The translations under genes were made by a program, and so were the position numbers. This document shows, one piece after another, positions 9,006 through 17,188 of a stretch of DNA of 43,509 bases (its first letter is position 1; each line of letters opens with the position of its first letter). The notes under the pieces were generated by a model. It had not been told where the DNA came from. It was given only the letters and a program-made list of their open reading frames with translations, and searched no databases. This stretch comes from a virus. The stretch is from IMG/VR virus record IMGVR_UViG_3300047586_000336, positions 1-43,509 of that record; one strand, written 5' to 3'.

Positions 9006-9938
9006 TCAGGCCACAATCACCTTTACAGATTGTCTCCCACTCTCTTTGGCAAATGAAAGCCGATGTACACCATCAACCACTCTCTTCTCAGCAATAGAGA
9101 ACTGGATAGGAAGAAACAGCCATGGATGGAAATTATGCCTCAGCTCCCCCATGACTGGCTCAACCTTTGTCTCATTGATTCGGAAATACACATCCGGCAA
9201 TTTTTCCTTAATTGCAGATGCCAGCATCGGATGATCAGTAGGAACATCCAAAATAGTATTTGGAGAGAAATTAGACAGATCTGTTTCTGCCCATGAGAGT
9301 TTGATCTCAAGCATTCGTTCAAACAGCATGACCCATCTCTCGTCCCCCACCTGCTGTGGCTCTCCCCGAAGAATATATCCAGAAGAGTGAGCTTCGGAGA
9401 TCAGCCAGTCATGAGAAGGTACAGATACTGTACTGTTTATGCCACCATAGCCTTTCTCCCTTATCTCCACAACACGACCTTCGCGAGCAATAGAACGTCC
9501 TTCTAGCAAAACATATTTCCGAGACATCCAAAAGATTTTTGTTAACATCTCTCTGGCCATCAGATATGAAAAATAATGGTACACCCCCAGCATGATAACA
9601 AGATCAATTGGAGCAATCTTTGATGGATCAAATTGAGTAATATCAGCCTCAATAAACACAGGAGAATGCTGTAGAGCTAATTCTGCTGCCACTTTCTTAC
9701 CAGCCTCAATTAGGAAAGGCATGATCTCAAGACATGTTACCTCTGCAACACCTCGTTCAATCATATCAAAACTGACAAGTCCAGGACCTCCACCGATATC
9801 AATGGCTGTATGGACAGAAGACCAATCGATTTTGCCAATAGCATCCACAGCCTTGAGCTTTCGTTTAGCGAATGCAAATGTCGCCTCCCACCATGTGCCA
9901 AGCCCAAGAGCCGTCCAGTCAACCTGTGCAACATTCAT
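9006..9938 (-). CDS. SAM-dependent methyltransferase with ParB-like C-terminal domain
   Basis: 310 residues. Residues about 45-150 form a class I methyltransferase core: motif I AIDIGGGPGLVSF, an acidic strand-2 end (VTCLEIMPF), and DLVIMLGVYHYFSY in the motif IV area. The last 90 residues are separate; they end VVDGVHRLSFAKESGRQSVK, which resembles the DG-HR-aA--G--xVxVIV core of ParB/sulfiredoxin-fold domains. It is the last gene of a glycosyltransferase/methyltransferase operon and overlaps the preceding methyltransferase by ATGA. Substrate unknown; a sugar on virion or host glycan, or phage DNA, are both possible. Confidence 0.78.
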   Translation of the reverse strand: MNVAQVDWTALGLGTWWEATFAFAKRKLKAVDAIGKIDWSSVHTAIDIGGGPGLVSFDMIERGVAEVTCLEIMPFLIEAGKKVAAELALQHSPVFIEADITQFDPSKIAPIDLVIMLGVYHYFSYLMAREMLTKIFWMSRKYVLLEGRSIAREGRVVEIREKGYGGINSTVSVPSHDWLISEAHSSGYILRGEPQQVGDERWVMLFERMLEIKLSWAETDLSNFSPNTILDVPTDHPMLASAIKEKLPDVYFRINETKVEPVMGELRHNFHPWLFLPIQFSIAEKRVVDGVHRLSFAKESGRQSVKVIVA

Positions 9939-10621
9939 TTCAGTGTCTTAGGATAGCATTGATGGGTCGTATAATCTCCCTGCTTGAATATGCACCAAGC
10001 AGAATATGTCTCTGCAGGAGGAAGATATCCAGCCCACAGATGGAACTTCCGATCTTTTTCAATCAGTTTCACCCATTCTTCTAATGGGACAAGATAGACC
10101 GGATTCCCATCCCAGCAATCTGGCGTTTCTGAGACAGGAGGAGAAAACCACGGACGCACAGACCAGTTGATCAAAATCCAATCTTTAGCTACTCGTTGCA
10201 TTTCTCTCAGCGAGACCTCTCGAGCAGGAGTATCCAGTAGTGCCAGGACACAGAAGCTCAGTACAAGATCAAAACTCTTGTCACCAAACATTGACAGATC
10301 GCCTACATCAGCCACAGAGCAATATGGGCGAGCCTCTGGCTCGGCATGCTCGATGGCATAGTGTGAAATGTCCACTCCCCATGCATCAATTCCCCGCTCG
10401 CGAAAATATCTGACTTCAAAGCCTTTGGCACAGCCTATAAAGAGAACTTTTTTGATTCCCTTGCTGCCAAGATACTGCTGGAAGAAATCCCATTTCACTT
10501 TCAGCCAGTACTGCACCCCTGGCATGTCCCATTCGTATCCACAACTTCCTGGTCCCGTTCCATTCGGGTCCTCAAAATATCCCTTCTCAAAGTTCTTTCC
10601 GACTTCTTCGATTGTCTTCAC
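9935..10621 (-). CDS. Class I SAM-dependent methyltransferase
   Basis: 228 residues, GTG start overlapping the upstream stop (GTGA), with a GGGGTGAG ribosome binding site. Motif I is VLFIGCAKGFEVRYFRERG, followed by AWGVDISHYAIEHA (motif II acidic residue) and SFDLVLSFCVLALLD (motif IV region), a pattern of methyltransferase 11-type enzymes. A DWILINWSVRPWFSPP segment replaces the usual substrate lid. Its tight coupling to a GT2 enzyme suggests methylation of a transferred sugar, but this is inferred. Confidence 0.82.
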   Translation of the reverse strand: MKTIEEVGKNFEKGYFEDPNGTGPGSCGYEWDMPGVQYWLKVKWDFFQQYLGSKGIKKVLFIGCAKGFEVRYFRERGIDAWGVDISHYAIEHAEPEARPYCSVADVGDLSMFGDKSFDLVLSFCVLALLDTPAREVSLREMQRVAKDWILINWSVRPWFSPPVSETPDCWDGNPVYLVPLEEWVKLIEKDRKFHLWAGYLPPAETYSAWCIFKQGDYTTHQCYPKTLK

Positions 10622-11400
10622 AGTTGCTCACCCCAGATTTTCATAGAGAGTCTCCTAATCTCTTCGGGATGCTGTCCTATGAATGGCTGCACCCCTGGCA
10701 GAGTCAAAGCTGCTATGTCGTATTGATACCAATTTTCTGCGTAAAATTTCTCCCAGTCCTTTGGACCATATTTGGGCAGGTAGTCTCCTCGCTCAAGATA
10801 TTGATGCACCTTGAAATGTGTGCGCTCGCGCGAGAGGATATGCCCATAATGGTAGAAGAAGACATTCGGCATCGGCACAAGCACAGCTGGGACAGGAGTG
10901 TGGGGATAGGTGTGACGAAATATCCCAAAAGGACGATACAATCCACCTATGCTCTCGCCCCATGTAAAATGATGGAGATCATTCATGAAGTGTTTAACAC
11001 ACAAAGCATATGTCAGTATCGAGTCTGGCATAGCCTGCAGTTGTCGCATCAGCTCCTCTATGCCAGCAGAGTCAAAAACCTCATCAGAGTCTTGAATCAT
11101 AATCCAGTTATTGAAATCCTTTGGGACAATGTCTTCACATACTTGTCGCTGTGCTCCTTCGTTCCAGGTGCCAGTAGGGTGTCCGTCATTGCACTCAGGA
11201 GTATTCACGAATGTGCCCTGGACCACTTGAACATTGCTGCCACATGAGCGAGCTAGTTCTGCTGTGCCATCTGTAGAGGGTCCGAGCGGAGATCCATCTA
11301 CAACTATGATCTTTTCAGCAAAGGGAGCTGTGGATCTGATGGCAGCCTCAATGATAGGACCGGAATTGTATGCAATCATTTCCACGAATAACTTGGCCAT
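10618..11400 (-). CDS. Family 2 glycosyltransferase
   Basis: 260 residues from the ATG of MAKLFVEMIAYNS; a longer frame would overlap the upstream methyltransferase. It has the GT-A nucleotide-sugar fold: ENPIIEAAIRS-like helix, IIVVDGSPLGPSTDGTAELA, and the metal-binding DxD-type IQDSDEVFD. The remainder contains an aromatic-rich acceptor region (FMNDLHHFTWGESIGGLYRP). It probably transfers a sugar to a protein or glycan together with the flanking methyltransferases and the large glycosyltransferase. Acceptor unknown. Confidence 0.85.
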   Translation of the reverse strand: MAKLFVEMIAYNSGPIIEAAIRSTAPFAEKIIVVDGSPLGPSTDGTAELARSCGSNVQVVQGTFVNTPECNDGHPTGTWNEGAQRQVCEDIVPKDFNNWIMIQDSDEVFDSAGIEELMRQLQAMPDSILTYALCVKHFMNDLHHFTWGESIGGLYRPFGIFRHTYPHTPVPAVLVPMPNVFFYHYGHILSRERTHFKVHQYLERGDYLPKYGPKDWEKFYAENWYQYDIAALTLPGVQPFIGQHPEEIRRLSMKIWGEQL

Positions 11401-11404
11401 CGTA

Positions 11405-12187
11405 TTATCCAGGAAATTTCCACCCAAGCTCTGTGGCCATATGCTGAGATACAGAGCCTATTCCCACAGCCTTTGCTCGGAGGCATATCCTTCCAATGGA
11501 CGCTGTTCCTGGCTGAACAAATATAGAAACAGAGTCCTCGTCAGGCTCAAATAGAGACATCTTACACATCGCCAGAAGACAGCTTTTATTCGGTGCCCAC
11601 CAGGTGGACTCGTCGTTATAAATCCTTCCTTCTGGATAGTTTAGCAATGCCAAAGACTCCTTTGAATCGTCAAGATATACCGCTGTCTCGAGCAAGAGAT
11701 CACCGCCTTCTTTTATACATCTGCGACTCTCTGATAGCACGAGCAGTGGATCCCGAACATGATACAGCAGGCCTAAATTCTGGACAACATCAAATAGTTC
11801 TCCGTTGGAATGATAAGTAAAGAAACAATCCAGCCGATTGTATAGATCCTGCACAATTACACCAAAATATGGGATAACCTTGCTCTGTCGAATTTGCTTG
11901 GCAAACAGCAGACGAGGAATATAGGAGGATTGGCCCATGTCAGCTGCCACAATTGTCTTGGCTCCCAAATCTTCGGCCTCGAATGCCCACATCCCGTCGG
12001 CCGCCCCTAAATCAAGAACCATCTTTCCTGTATAATCGATGCCAGCCCGTACACGACGAGTAGAGGCCCATTCCTCCTTCATTGCTGATGCCATCAATGG
12101 GCCTGTAATGAATCCCTTGCCCAGATAAATTTCGTGATACCATGGCGAGAGCTCTAGGATCTTATCTTTGATCTCTTGTTCAGTCAT
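11405..12187 (-). CDS. CmoB/DUF1698-like methyltransferase
   Basis: 260 residues starting MTEQEIKDKI with a GAGGAG site 8 bases upstream and an ATGA overlap with the 909-residue glycosyltransferase. Features are SPWYHEIYLGKGFITGP near the N-terminus, motif I MVLDLGAADGMWAFEAEDLG, and FDVVQNLGLLYHVRDPLLVL followed by LLLETAVYLDD. This order matches the DUF1698/CmoB branch of SAM enzymes, which transfer methyl or carboxymethyl groups. Homologues in glycan clusters act on sugars; a tRNA role is less likely here given the company of glycosyltransferases. Confidence 0.8.
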   Translation of the reverse strand: MTEQEIKDKILELSPWYHEIYLGKGFITGPLMASAMKEEWASTRRVRAGIDYTGKMVLDLGAADGMWAFEAEDLGAKTIVAADMGQSSYIPRLLFAKQIRQSKVIPYFGVIVQDLYNRLDCFFTYHSNGELFDVVQNLGLLYHVRDPLLVLSESRRCIKEGGDLLLETAVYLDDSKESLALLNYPEGRIYNDESTWWAPNKSCLLAMCKMSLFEPDEDSVSIFVQPGTASIGRICLRAKAVGIGSVSQHMATELGWKFPG

Positions 12188-14913
12188 GTGATTGTCTCCT
12201 CTAGAATTGTCTGCACTCTTTCTGGTGCAATACTTGCAATGCAATCAGGATGCTTTGTATTCTCTCTTTCTCTATATTCTTTCTCTGGCAAAATGCATGG
12301 AGTTGCATAATCACAGTAATGCGATCCTTCCTTCACAGAGCAGTCTCCTTGTACAGGAATCATTGAGCTATACATCCTAGCCATGTTCTCTCCGTTGCGA
12401 GAACTGAACAATGTGATTGCAGGAATTCCCATGGCTCCTGCTACATTTGAAAAGCTACTGTTTGGTCCCACATAAGCGTCTGCTGTAGCCAGGACAGAAC
12501 AAGCCTGACGGAAGCTTAGCAAATATCTACCATTCGATTGGGCATCAGCAATCTTGATATCATACTTTCCTGCTTTCTCTAACAGTGTAACAAAAGCATC
12601 AGTATGTGGCCACGTCATCATCATATTTGATGCCTTGCTGGCTACCACCACTCGTACGAGCCCTCTCGAGCGAGGGAGCCATTGGCCTTCTCCCCAGCGT
12701 TTCTCGGCATCAGAGACAAAGAAGTCTAACTTGATGTCATCTGTTTTTATCCCAAGATAATCAAGATATATTTTTGATCGTGGACTGATGATATGGCCAT
12801 ACTTGGCCATCTCATATTTCTCAACCTTATAATCAAGATCAGTACAGTCGATTGTTAAATCTGTCTTAACTGCCTCATCCGAAGTGGCCACATCAATGTA
12901 TGGACAGCAGTCATAGACATCTTTGAACTGATGAGGAACAATATAGATGATGTGACAATTTGGGGCCAACTTCCGCACATGTCGGGCAATAGCTGAGAGA
13001 AAAATGTGATCCCCAGCTCCACCCATCCAACGCTTGATGCCAAGACGAAACACCCGACGAGAGCTCTCCCAAGCAATACGATCCATCAGAGTCTTGCATT
13101 CAGGTACAGCCTGCACCTTAGAAAGCATTTGGTGCTCATGTGGAGTAATACCCCATTTCGCTGTGAAGGCGTTGCAATTCTTATTCCAGTTGGCATCATA
13201 GCCTTTCTTCTCGTCCTCGTCGGTCTTGACCACTCCTCCTAGCACATGATAATATAAAGAGTCATGGACACGCAGAAACTTGCCACCTGCCAATCGCAGA
13301 CGCAGAATATAGTCATTGTCTTCGATATAGCGAGGACCAAATCGTTCATCAAACTGTCCCACTTCCTCGATTGCCTTCCGCGAGAATAATGTACAACTGA
13401 AGGCACTATGTGGCAGATCTACTATGGTCTCAATCTGACGATCTCGTGGTGCGGCATCATCTACAGAATAGAAAGGAGTCTCTTCCACCACCCATGATGT
13501 AATTCCTGTGATAGCAGAGTTGCCGCCCTCCTGCTCAATATGTTCAACGAGTTTGTCTATGGCATCATGTCGTAAACAGATGTCATTATTCAGAAGCAAA
13601 AAGTAGTCATAGTCTCCTGCTAAGAACTTCTTCACTCCATAGTTTTCTGCTTCTGGTACAGAGGATCGTTTTGAGATGAATTCTATGCCTTGTTCAGTCA
13701 GCCATTGTTGAGTCCCGTCTGTGCTTTCATTATCAATAACAAATAGATCTAGATCGTGAAAACTGCGCAATGAGTCAATAGCTACTTTTGTCCAGCTAAG
13801 AAGATTGAATGTCAACATGGTAGCAAGGATTTTCTTTGGGGAACGGAGCTGCCGCTCCACAGCATCCATGACGCTATCTACAGAAATGGATCGCATGCAA
13901 TCCACCTTGGCCAAGTTCTCTTTCTCCTGATAAGTCACCCCAGGAAGGCAAGACAGCGTCCACCAGCATGCCAGAGAGCCCATTGGACACGTGCCCTGGG
14001 CCCATAGTGCCTTTTCATAGCTGTCACACGTGACTTTCCCCTCGGTATGACCGAAAAGCCCTGCAATTCGTTTTTTCAATGCTCCGGCAATATGGAGAAT
14101 TGCTGAGTCAGCTGCAACTACGACATCACAAGCTAATACATGGACAATAAGCGCATTGATGTCAAGAACAAATTCCCCATGCTCATCTTTCTCATCTAGA
14201 ATCATCACATCATAGCCAGCTCTGACAAGTCGATCGCATACAGATTGCATATGGGGATATTCTCTGCTCTGTGACTGAGAATGCATTGCCACTCCGACAA
14301 GCTTTCTGTCCACATGCTGCTGGTGTATCTCTGCGGCCATAGTCAATTGTGATTCCGAAGGCATCAGCACAGGAGTCTTATTCACGACATAGAGTCCTGC
14401 CTGTTCAAGATATAAAGTTGTCCTGTTGCGAAGCGAAGTGTGATTCTTTTCAAAATCCTTCCGCTCACAGCGCAGGTTGGTACGATTCATATCTATGACG
14501 ATGTCATGAACGACAGGAGTGGAAAAAACAATCTCATCAGCATAAGGATTGTTTTCCCATATCGCAAAGAATTTTTCAGGAATCAAAACTTTGACTGTGG
14601 TCTTGCTGTCTCCGTAAGATTGCTTGATGGCTTTGGGAACTATCGTAAGAACGACTTGGTCGCCAAGACGATCCATCCGACTGCAGTCAACCAGGAAGAT
14701 GACAGAGCCTTTTTTCTCAATGACAGAGCGTGCACTTCTCTGAATTTCCCAGAGATGGGGACTGGCAAAATAGTCGCCAGGTGTCACTGCTCCTGTGAAT
14801 TTAGACTTTCCTGGAGTCAGGACAATCTTGTCGTTGCCCAGTAAGACACATTCTGTGATTGTTTGGGAATCGTTTATGTATAGGCGACCGTGAGGGAGGT
14901 CATATATTTTCAT
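12184..14913 (-). CDS. Three-domain glycosyltransferase (GT9-like, GT2, GT9-like)
   Basis: 909 residues. Residues about 60-365 resemble a GT9 heptosyltransferase (DRLGDQVVLTIVPKAIK, AIWENNPYADEIV, then CDVVVAADSAILHIAGALKK). Residues about 370-620 are a GT2 domain (MLTFNLLSWTKVAIDSL, LFVIDNESTDGTQQWL, FLLLNNDICL, RYIEDNDYILRLRLAG). The last 270 residues are a second GT9-like unit (RWMGGAGDHIFLSAIARHVR, CSVLATADAYVGPNSSFSNV). The start has an AGGAAG site. It heads a five-gene cassette behind a strong hairpin. It may build an oligosaccharide on a virion protein or alter the host envelope; neither can be decided from sequence. Confidence 0.85.
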   Translation of the reverse strand: MKIYDLPHGRLYINDSQTITECVLLGNDKIVLTPGKSKFTGAVTPGDYFASPHLWEIQRSARSVIEKKGSVIFLVDCSRMDRLGDQVVLTIVPKAIKQSYGDSKTTVKVLIPEKFFAIWENNPYADEIVFSTPVVHDIVIDMNRTNLRCERKDFEKNHTSLRNRTTLYLEQAGLYVVNKTPVLMPSESQLTMAAEIHQQHVDRKLVGVAMHSQSQSREYPHMQSVCDRLVRAGYDVMILDEKDEHGEFVLDINALIVHVLACDVVVAADSAILHIAGALKKRIAGLFGHTEGKVTCDSYEKALWAQGTCPMGSLACWWTLSCLPGVTYQEKENLAKVDCMRSISVDSVMDAVERQLRSPKKILATMLTFNLLSWTKVAIDSLRSFHDLDLFVIDNESTDGTQQWLTEQGIEFISKRSSVPEAENYGVKKFLAGDYDYFLLLNNDICLRHDAIDKLVEHIEQEGGNSAITGITSWVVEETPFYSVDDAAPRDRQIETIVDLPHSAFSCTLFSRKAIEEVGQFDERFGPRYIEDNDYILRLRLAGGKFLRVHDSLYYHVLGGVVKTDEDEKKGYDANWNKNCNAFTAKWGITPHEHQMLSKVQAVPECKTLMDRIAWESSRRVFRLGIKRWMGGAGDHIFLSAIARHVRKLAPNCHIIYIVPHQFKDVYDCCPYIDVATSDEAVKTDLTIDCTDLDYKVEKYEMAKYGHIISPRSKIYLDYLGIKTDDIKLDFFVSDAEKRWGEGQWLPRSRGLVRVVVASKASNMMMTWPHTDAFVTLLEKAGKYDIKIADAQSNGRYLLSFRQACSVLATADAYVGPNSSFSNVAGAMGIPAITLFSSRNGENMARMYSSMIPVQGDCSVKEGSHYCDYATPCILPEKEYRERENTKHPDCIASIAPERVQTILEETIT

Positions 14914-14936
14914 GACGTCTTCCTATAGAAAGAAAT

Positions 14937-14960
14937 GGCACCGTCCCGTAGGACGGTGCC
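14937..14960 (-). terminator. Putative terminator hairpin before the glycan cassette
   Basis: A perfect 10-bp GC-rich stem with a 4-base loop (GGCACCGTCC ... GGACGGTGCC). On the minus strand it is followed by ATTTCTTTCT, a fair U-rich tail. It separates the capsid/HNH operon from the glycosyltransferase cassette; the ribosome binding site of the large glycosyltransferase follows directly. Confidence 0.7.
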
Positions 14961-14962
14961 TT

Positions 14963-15049
14963 GTCACATAAGTGACTATCGCGAATCCGACGAGTCGGAT
15001 CGCATTCATGTAGATAGAGGGAGACGCGGAAGCGATTCCGCGTCTCCCT
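14963..15049. repeat. Tandem small hairpins next to the terminator
   Basis: Three further inverted repeats follow: GTCAC/GTGAC (14963-14976), ATCCGAC/GTCGGAT extended by GCG/CGC with one bulge (14981-15003), and a 13-bp stem AGGGAGACGCGGA with its complement (15018-15049), the last inside the 3' end of the HNH gene. None has a clear U-tail on the minus strand. Confidence 0.6.
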
Positions 15050-15854
15050 GCTCAACAACCACGAAAGGAGAAACGTCAAGGGAAGGAATATGCTTAAAAG
15101 GATTGAGAAGCATCTCTTGGAAATATGCAGTCCAGCCAGCTCTGTGGAAATTAGTCAAAGCATGACAGGACCTACAGAGAGCTATCAGATTCTTTGGATC
15201 ATTGTTTTTCTTGTCGTAGTCAACATGATGAATGCTAAGTTTTCTCTTTCCTTCTTTTCTCCCACATATTTGACAAGTATGATTGTCACGATCTCTGATA
15301 AACTCCTTAATAGTGTCGTTGAAATACATGCCATATGGTTCGAAAGATTTGCCATCTTCCCAAGCAGGATTGTTAGGACCTGAGACATCAGCATGATTCT
15401 CTTTCTGTTTAGCTATAGTCTCTGGAGAACGAGTCTTTCCGTACATGGGATTTCCAGAACCAGAGAAATCAGGATGATTTGCTTTCTGCTTAGCTATGGA
15501 TTCAGGAGAACGTTTTCTGCCGGTGCCAGCAACTCTTAGCTTCTCCCTGGTTTCAGCTGTCACATTCTGTTTAGCAGCTTTTATTTTTGCTACAGTCTCA
15601 GGAGAGCGAGACTTACCTCGCATGGGAGATGGCAGACCTTTGTTCCAAGGAGCCTTACCATACATGGGATTTTTAGGACCAGATTGCTCTTTGCCATAGA
15701 AGTGGCTCTTGGAGCCAGAGGAAGCTTTGCTTCGTCTGGCTCTCTCCTCAGCAGTTAGCACAGCATTGGCACAGGAATAGCATCGCTGAGAGTTTCTGGT
15801 CTTTTTAGGACGGAGACAGTCCATACAAATGAATGTTCCGATGCCTGTCTTCAT
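15006..15854 (-). CDS. HNH homing endonuclease with NUMOD3 repeats
   Basis: 282 residues, GGAGAAACGAA site before ATG. The N-terminus has a CxxC...CxxC zinc motif (CMDCLRPKKTRNSQRCYSC). Residues about 45-165 contain serial NUMOD3 units (NPMYGK, SPETIAKQKENH). The HNH nuclease follows: HTCQICGRKEG, LSIHHVDYDKKNNDPKNL and LCRSCHALTNFHRAGW. It is a free-standing mobile gene directly downstream of the capsid gene. The first 25 residues are nearly identical to the HNH gene upstream of the protease gene, so the two are recent paralogues. Confidence 0.93.
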   Translation of the reverse strand: MKTGIGTFICMDCLRPKKTRNSQRCYSCANAVLTAEERARRSKASSGSKSHFYGKEQSGPKNPMYGKAPWNKGLPSPMRGKSRSPETVAKIKAAKQNVTAETREKLRVAGTGRKRSPESIAKQKANHPDFSGSGNPMYGKTRSPETIAKQKENHADVSGPNNPAWEDGKSFEPYGMYFNDTIKEFIRDRDNHTCQICGRKEGKRKLSIHHVDYDKKNNDPKNLIALCRSCHALTNFHRAGWTAYFQEMLLNPFKHIPSLDVSPFVVVEQGDAESLPRLPLST

Positions 15855-15879
15855 TTCGTTTCTCCAGCGAGAGAATGAT

Positions 15880-15905
15880 AGGAGGACGGAATGTTCCGTC
15901 CTCCT
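15880..15905 (-). terminator. Hairpin after the major capsid gene
   Basis: An 11-bp perfect stem (AGGAGGACGGA/TCCGTCCTCCT) with a 4-base loop, 13 bases past the capsid stop. On the minus strand it is followed by ATCATTCTCT, a poor U-tail, so it may be a partial terminator or an mRNA 3' stabiliser separating high-level capsid expression from the HNH gene. Confidence 0.6.
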
Positions 15906-15918
15906 AATTTGAAACAGC

Positions 15919-17163
15919 TTAGCTAGAAGTAATCGTAATTTTTACTAGCCCTGAATTTGTAGTAGAATTGGTGGCCTCGTCAGGAATGACACCATACGCG
16001 TAACGACTCATCGCCCCTTGGCTGAACTGAGTGAAGTCGTTGCCCAGGATATACTTGTCCGAAACAAACAGAGGAATGTAAGGACAGTAATATCCAACAG
16101 CGAATTTCCAATCCGTTCCGCGCAGCCCCATCAGGATCTCATTGTCCGGGTACCACGGCGCCACGTAAATTTGGTACATGCCGGCCAAAGTGCCCACGTT
16201 CTGGATGCCGATGTTTCCACCCATGGCCAGACCATTCTGAGTCATGCTGAAATTCTGCAGCCGTTGGAAATACACGAAGGTCGTGGGATTCATGATCAGC
16301 CAGTTAGCGTTGGTGTGCTTATTGGTCAGCACATAGGCATTGCCCGCCACGATGGCGTCCTGATACAGCGTCTGACGATAGGCGATGGAGTCAGAGGTGA
16401 GATCGGTGCCAGCGCCCAGCTTGCCATTCTTGTTCCAGTTGACGTTGTAAGCAGCCCCATCCCGCAGAGCCTCAATGATGCGCCGATCCGTTTCCCGCAC
16501 GCATTCGTTGGTCAACTCCGGGAGCAGTTCAGCCGCCAGATCCATGTGCCACTGGGACCGAGTGTCCTGCTCAGCTTCGATCGTCCACTCCGCTTTGATC
16601 TTCTGGATGACAGTAGAGACCAGTTTTGAGGTGATCCCAAACTGAATAGCCCGAATCGTACCCTTCTCCGAGCTGGCCGCATAGTCAATAGGCCGCTTCT
16701 GATCCAGCCGATCAAGAGCAGTGATGGGGTCCTTTGCGTCAGCATAGGTCGAAGTGTACTTCGTGTCGATGTAGTAAAGATATCCAGACGGACCATTCAG
16801 TGGCTGTACCGAGACCAGCTGCATGGCGAACATGTCCTGGAAGATCCTCCGCACAGCCGGCAATAGCTGCGTGGTGAGGGTTGCGATGGCTGTGGAGACG
16901 GTGTCTTCCTGCAACCGCTGAGGCACTCCCTGTTCATTCAGGGACACCCGACCAGCTTTGCGCCGAACGCTCGTGATCCAGTTGATGGTGTTGTCATAGA
17001 CAGCTTCCATCAGCCCATACTTCTTGCCAGTCTGCTCGTCCTCAAATGAGAACTGCTGTCCTTTGCGCTCCTTCTCCGTCAGCCAACCCGTTGATTCATC
17101 GGCGCCATCAAGCTGAAGCATGTGGCGCTTCTGATTCTCAATGAATGTTTGAAACTTGTCCAT
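15919..17163 (-). CDS. Major capsid protein, T4 gp23-like
   Basis: 414 residues, strong AAGGAGAG site. Diagnostic gp23 features are LLPAVRRIFQDMFAMQLVSV leading to QPLNGPSG (about residues 100-127), EAEQDTRSQWHMDLAAELLP in the middle, and the C-terminal YYCPYIPLF plus SRYAYGVIP. The N-terminal 50-85 residues are charged and contain several L-x-E sites (LME at 51-53, LNE at 75-77, LQE at 84-86) at which a T4-type prohead protease could remove the propeptide. It follows the protease/scaffold gene. Several stretches are more GC-rich in third codon positions than neighbouring genes. Confidence 0.92.
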   Translation of the reverse strand: MDKFQTFIENQKRHMLQLDGADESTGWLTEKERKGQQFSFEDEQTGKKYGLMEAVYDNTINWITSVRRKAGRVSLNEQGVPQRLQEDTVSTAIATLTTQLLPAVRRIFQDMFAMQLVSVQPLNGPSGYLYYIDTKYTSTYADAKDPITALDRLDQKRPIDYAASSEKGTIRAIQFGITSKLVSTVIQKIKAEWTIEAEQDTRSQWHMDLAAELLPELTNECVRETDRRIIEALRDGAAYNVNWNKNGKLGAGTDLTSDSIAYRQTLYQDAIVAGNAYVLTNKHTNANWLIMNPTTFVYFQRLQNFSMTQNGLAMGGNIGIQNVGTLAGMYQIYVAPWYPDNEILMGLRGTDWKFAVGYYCPYIPLFVSDKYILGNDFTQFSQGAMSRYAYGVIPDEATNSTTNSGLVKITITSS

Positions 17164-17188
17164 AGTTTTCTCTCCTTATAACCCGTCT

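Noticed and set aside
15018-15049. 13-bp hairpin in the HNH gene end as a terminator
   Set aside because: It is inside the coding frame and is not followed by a U-rich tract on the minus strand; listed only as part of the hairpin cluster.
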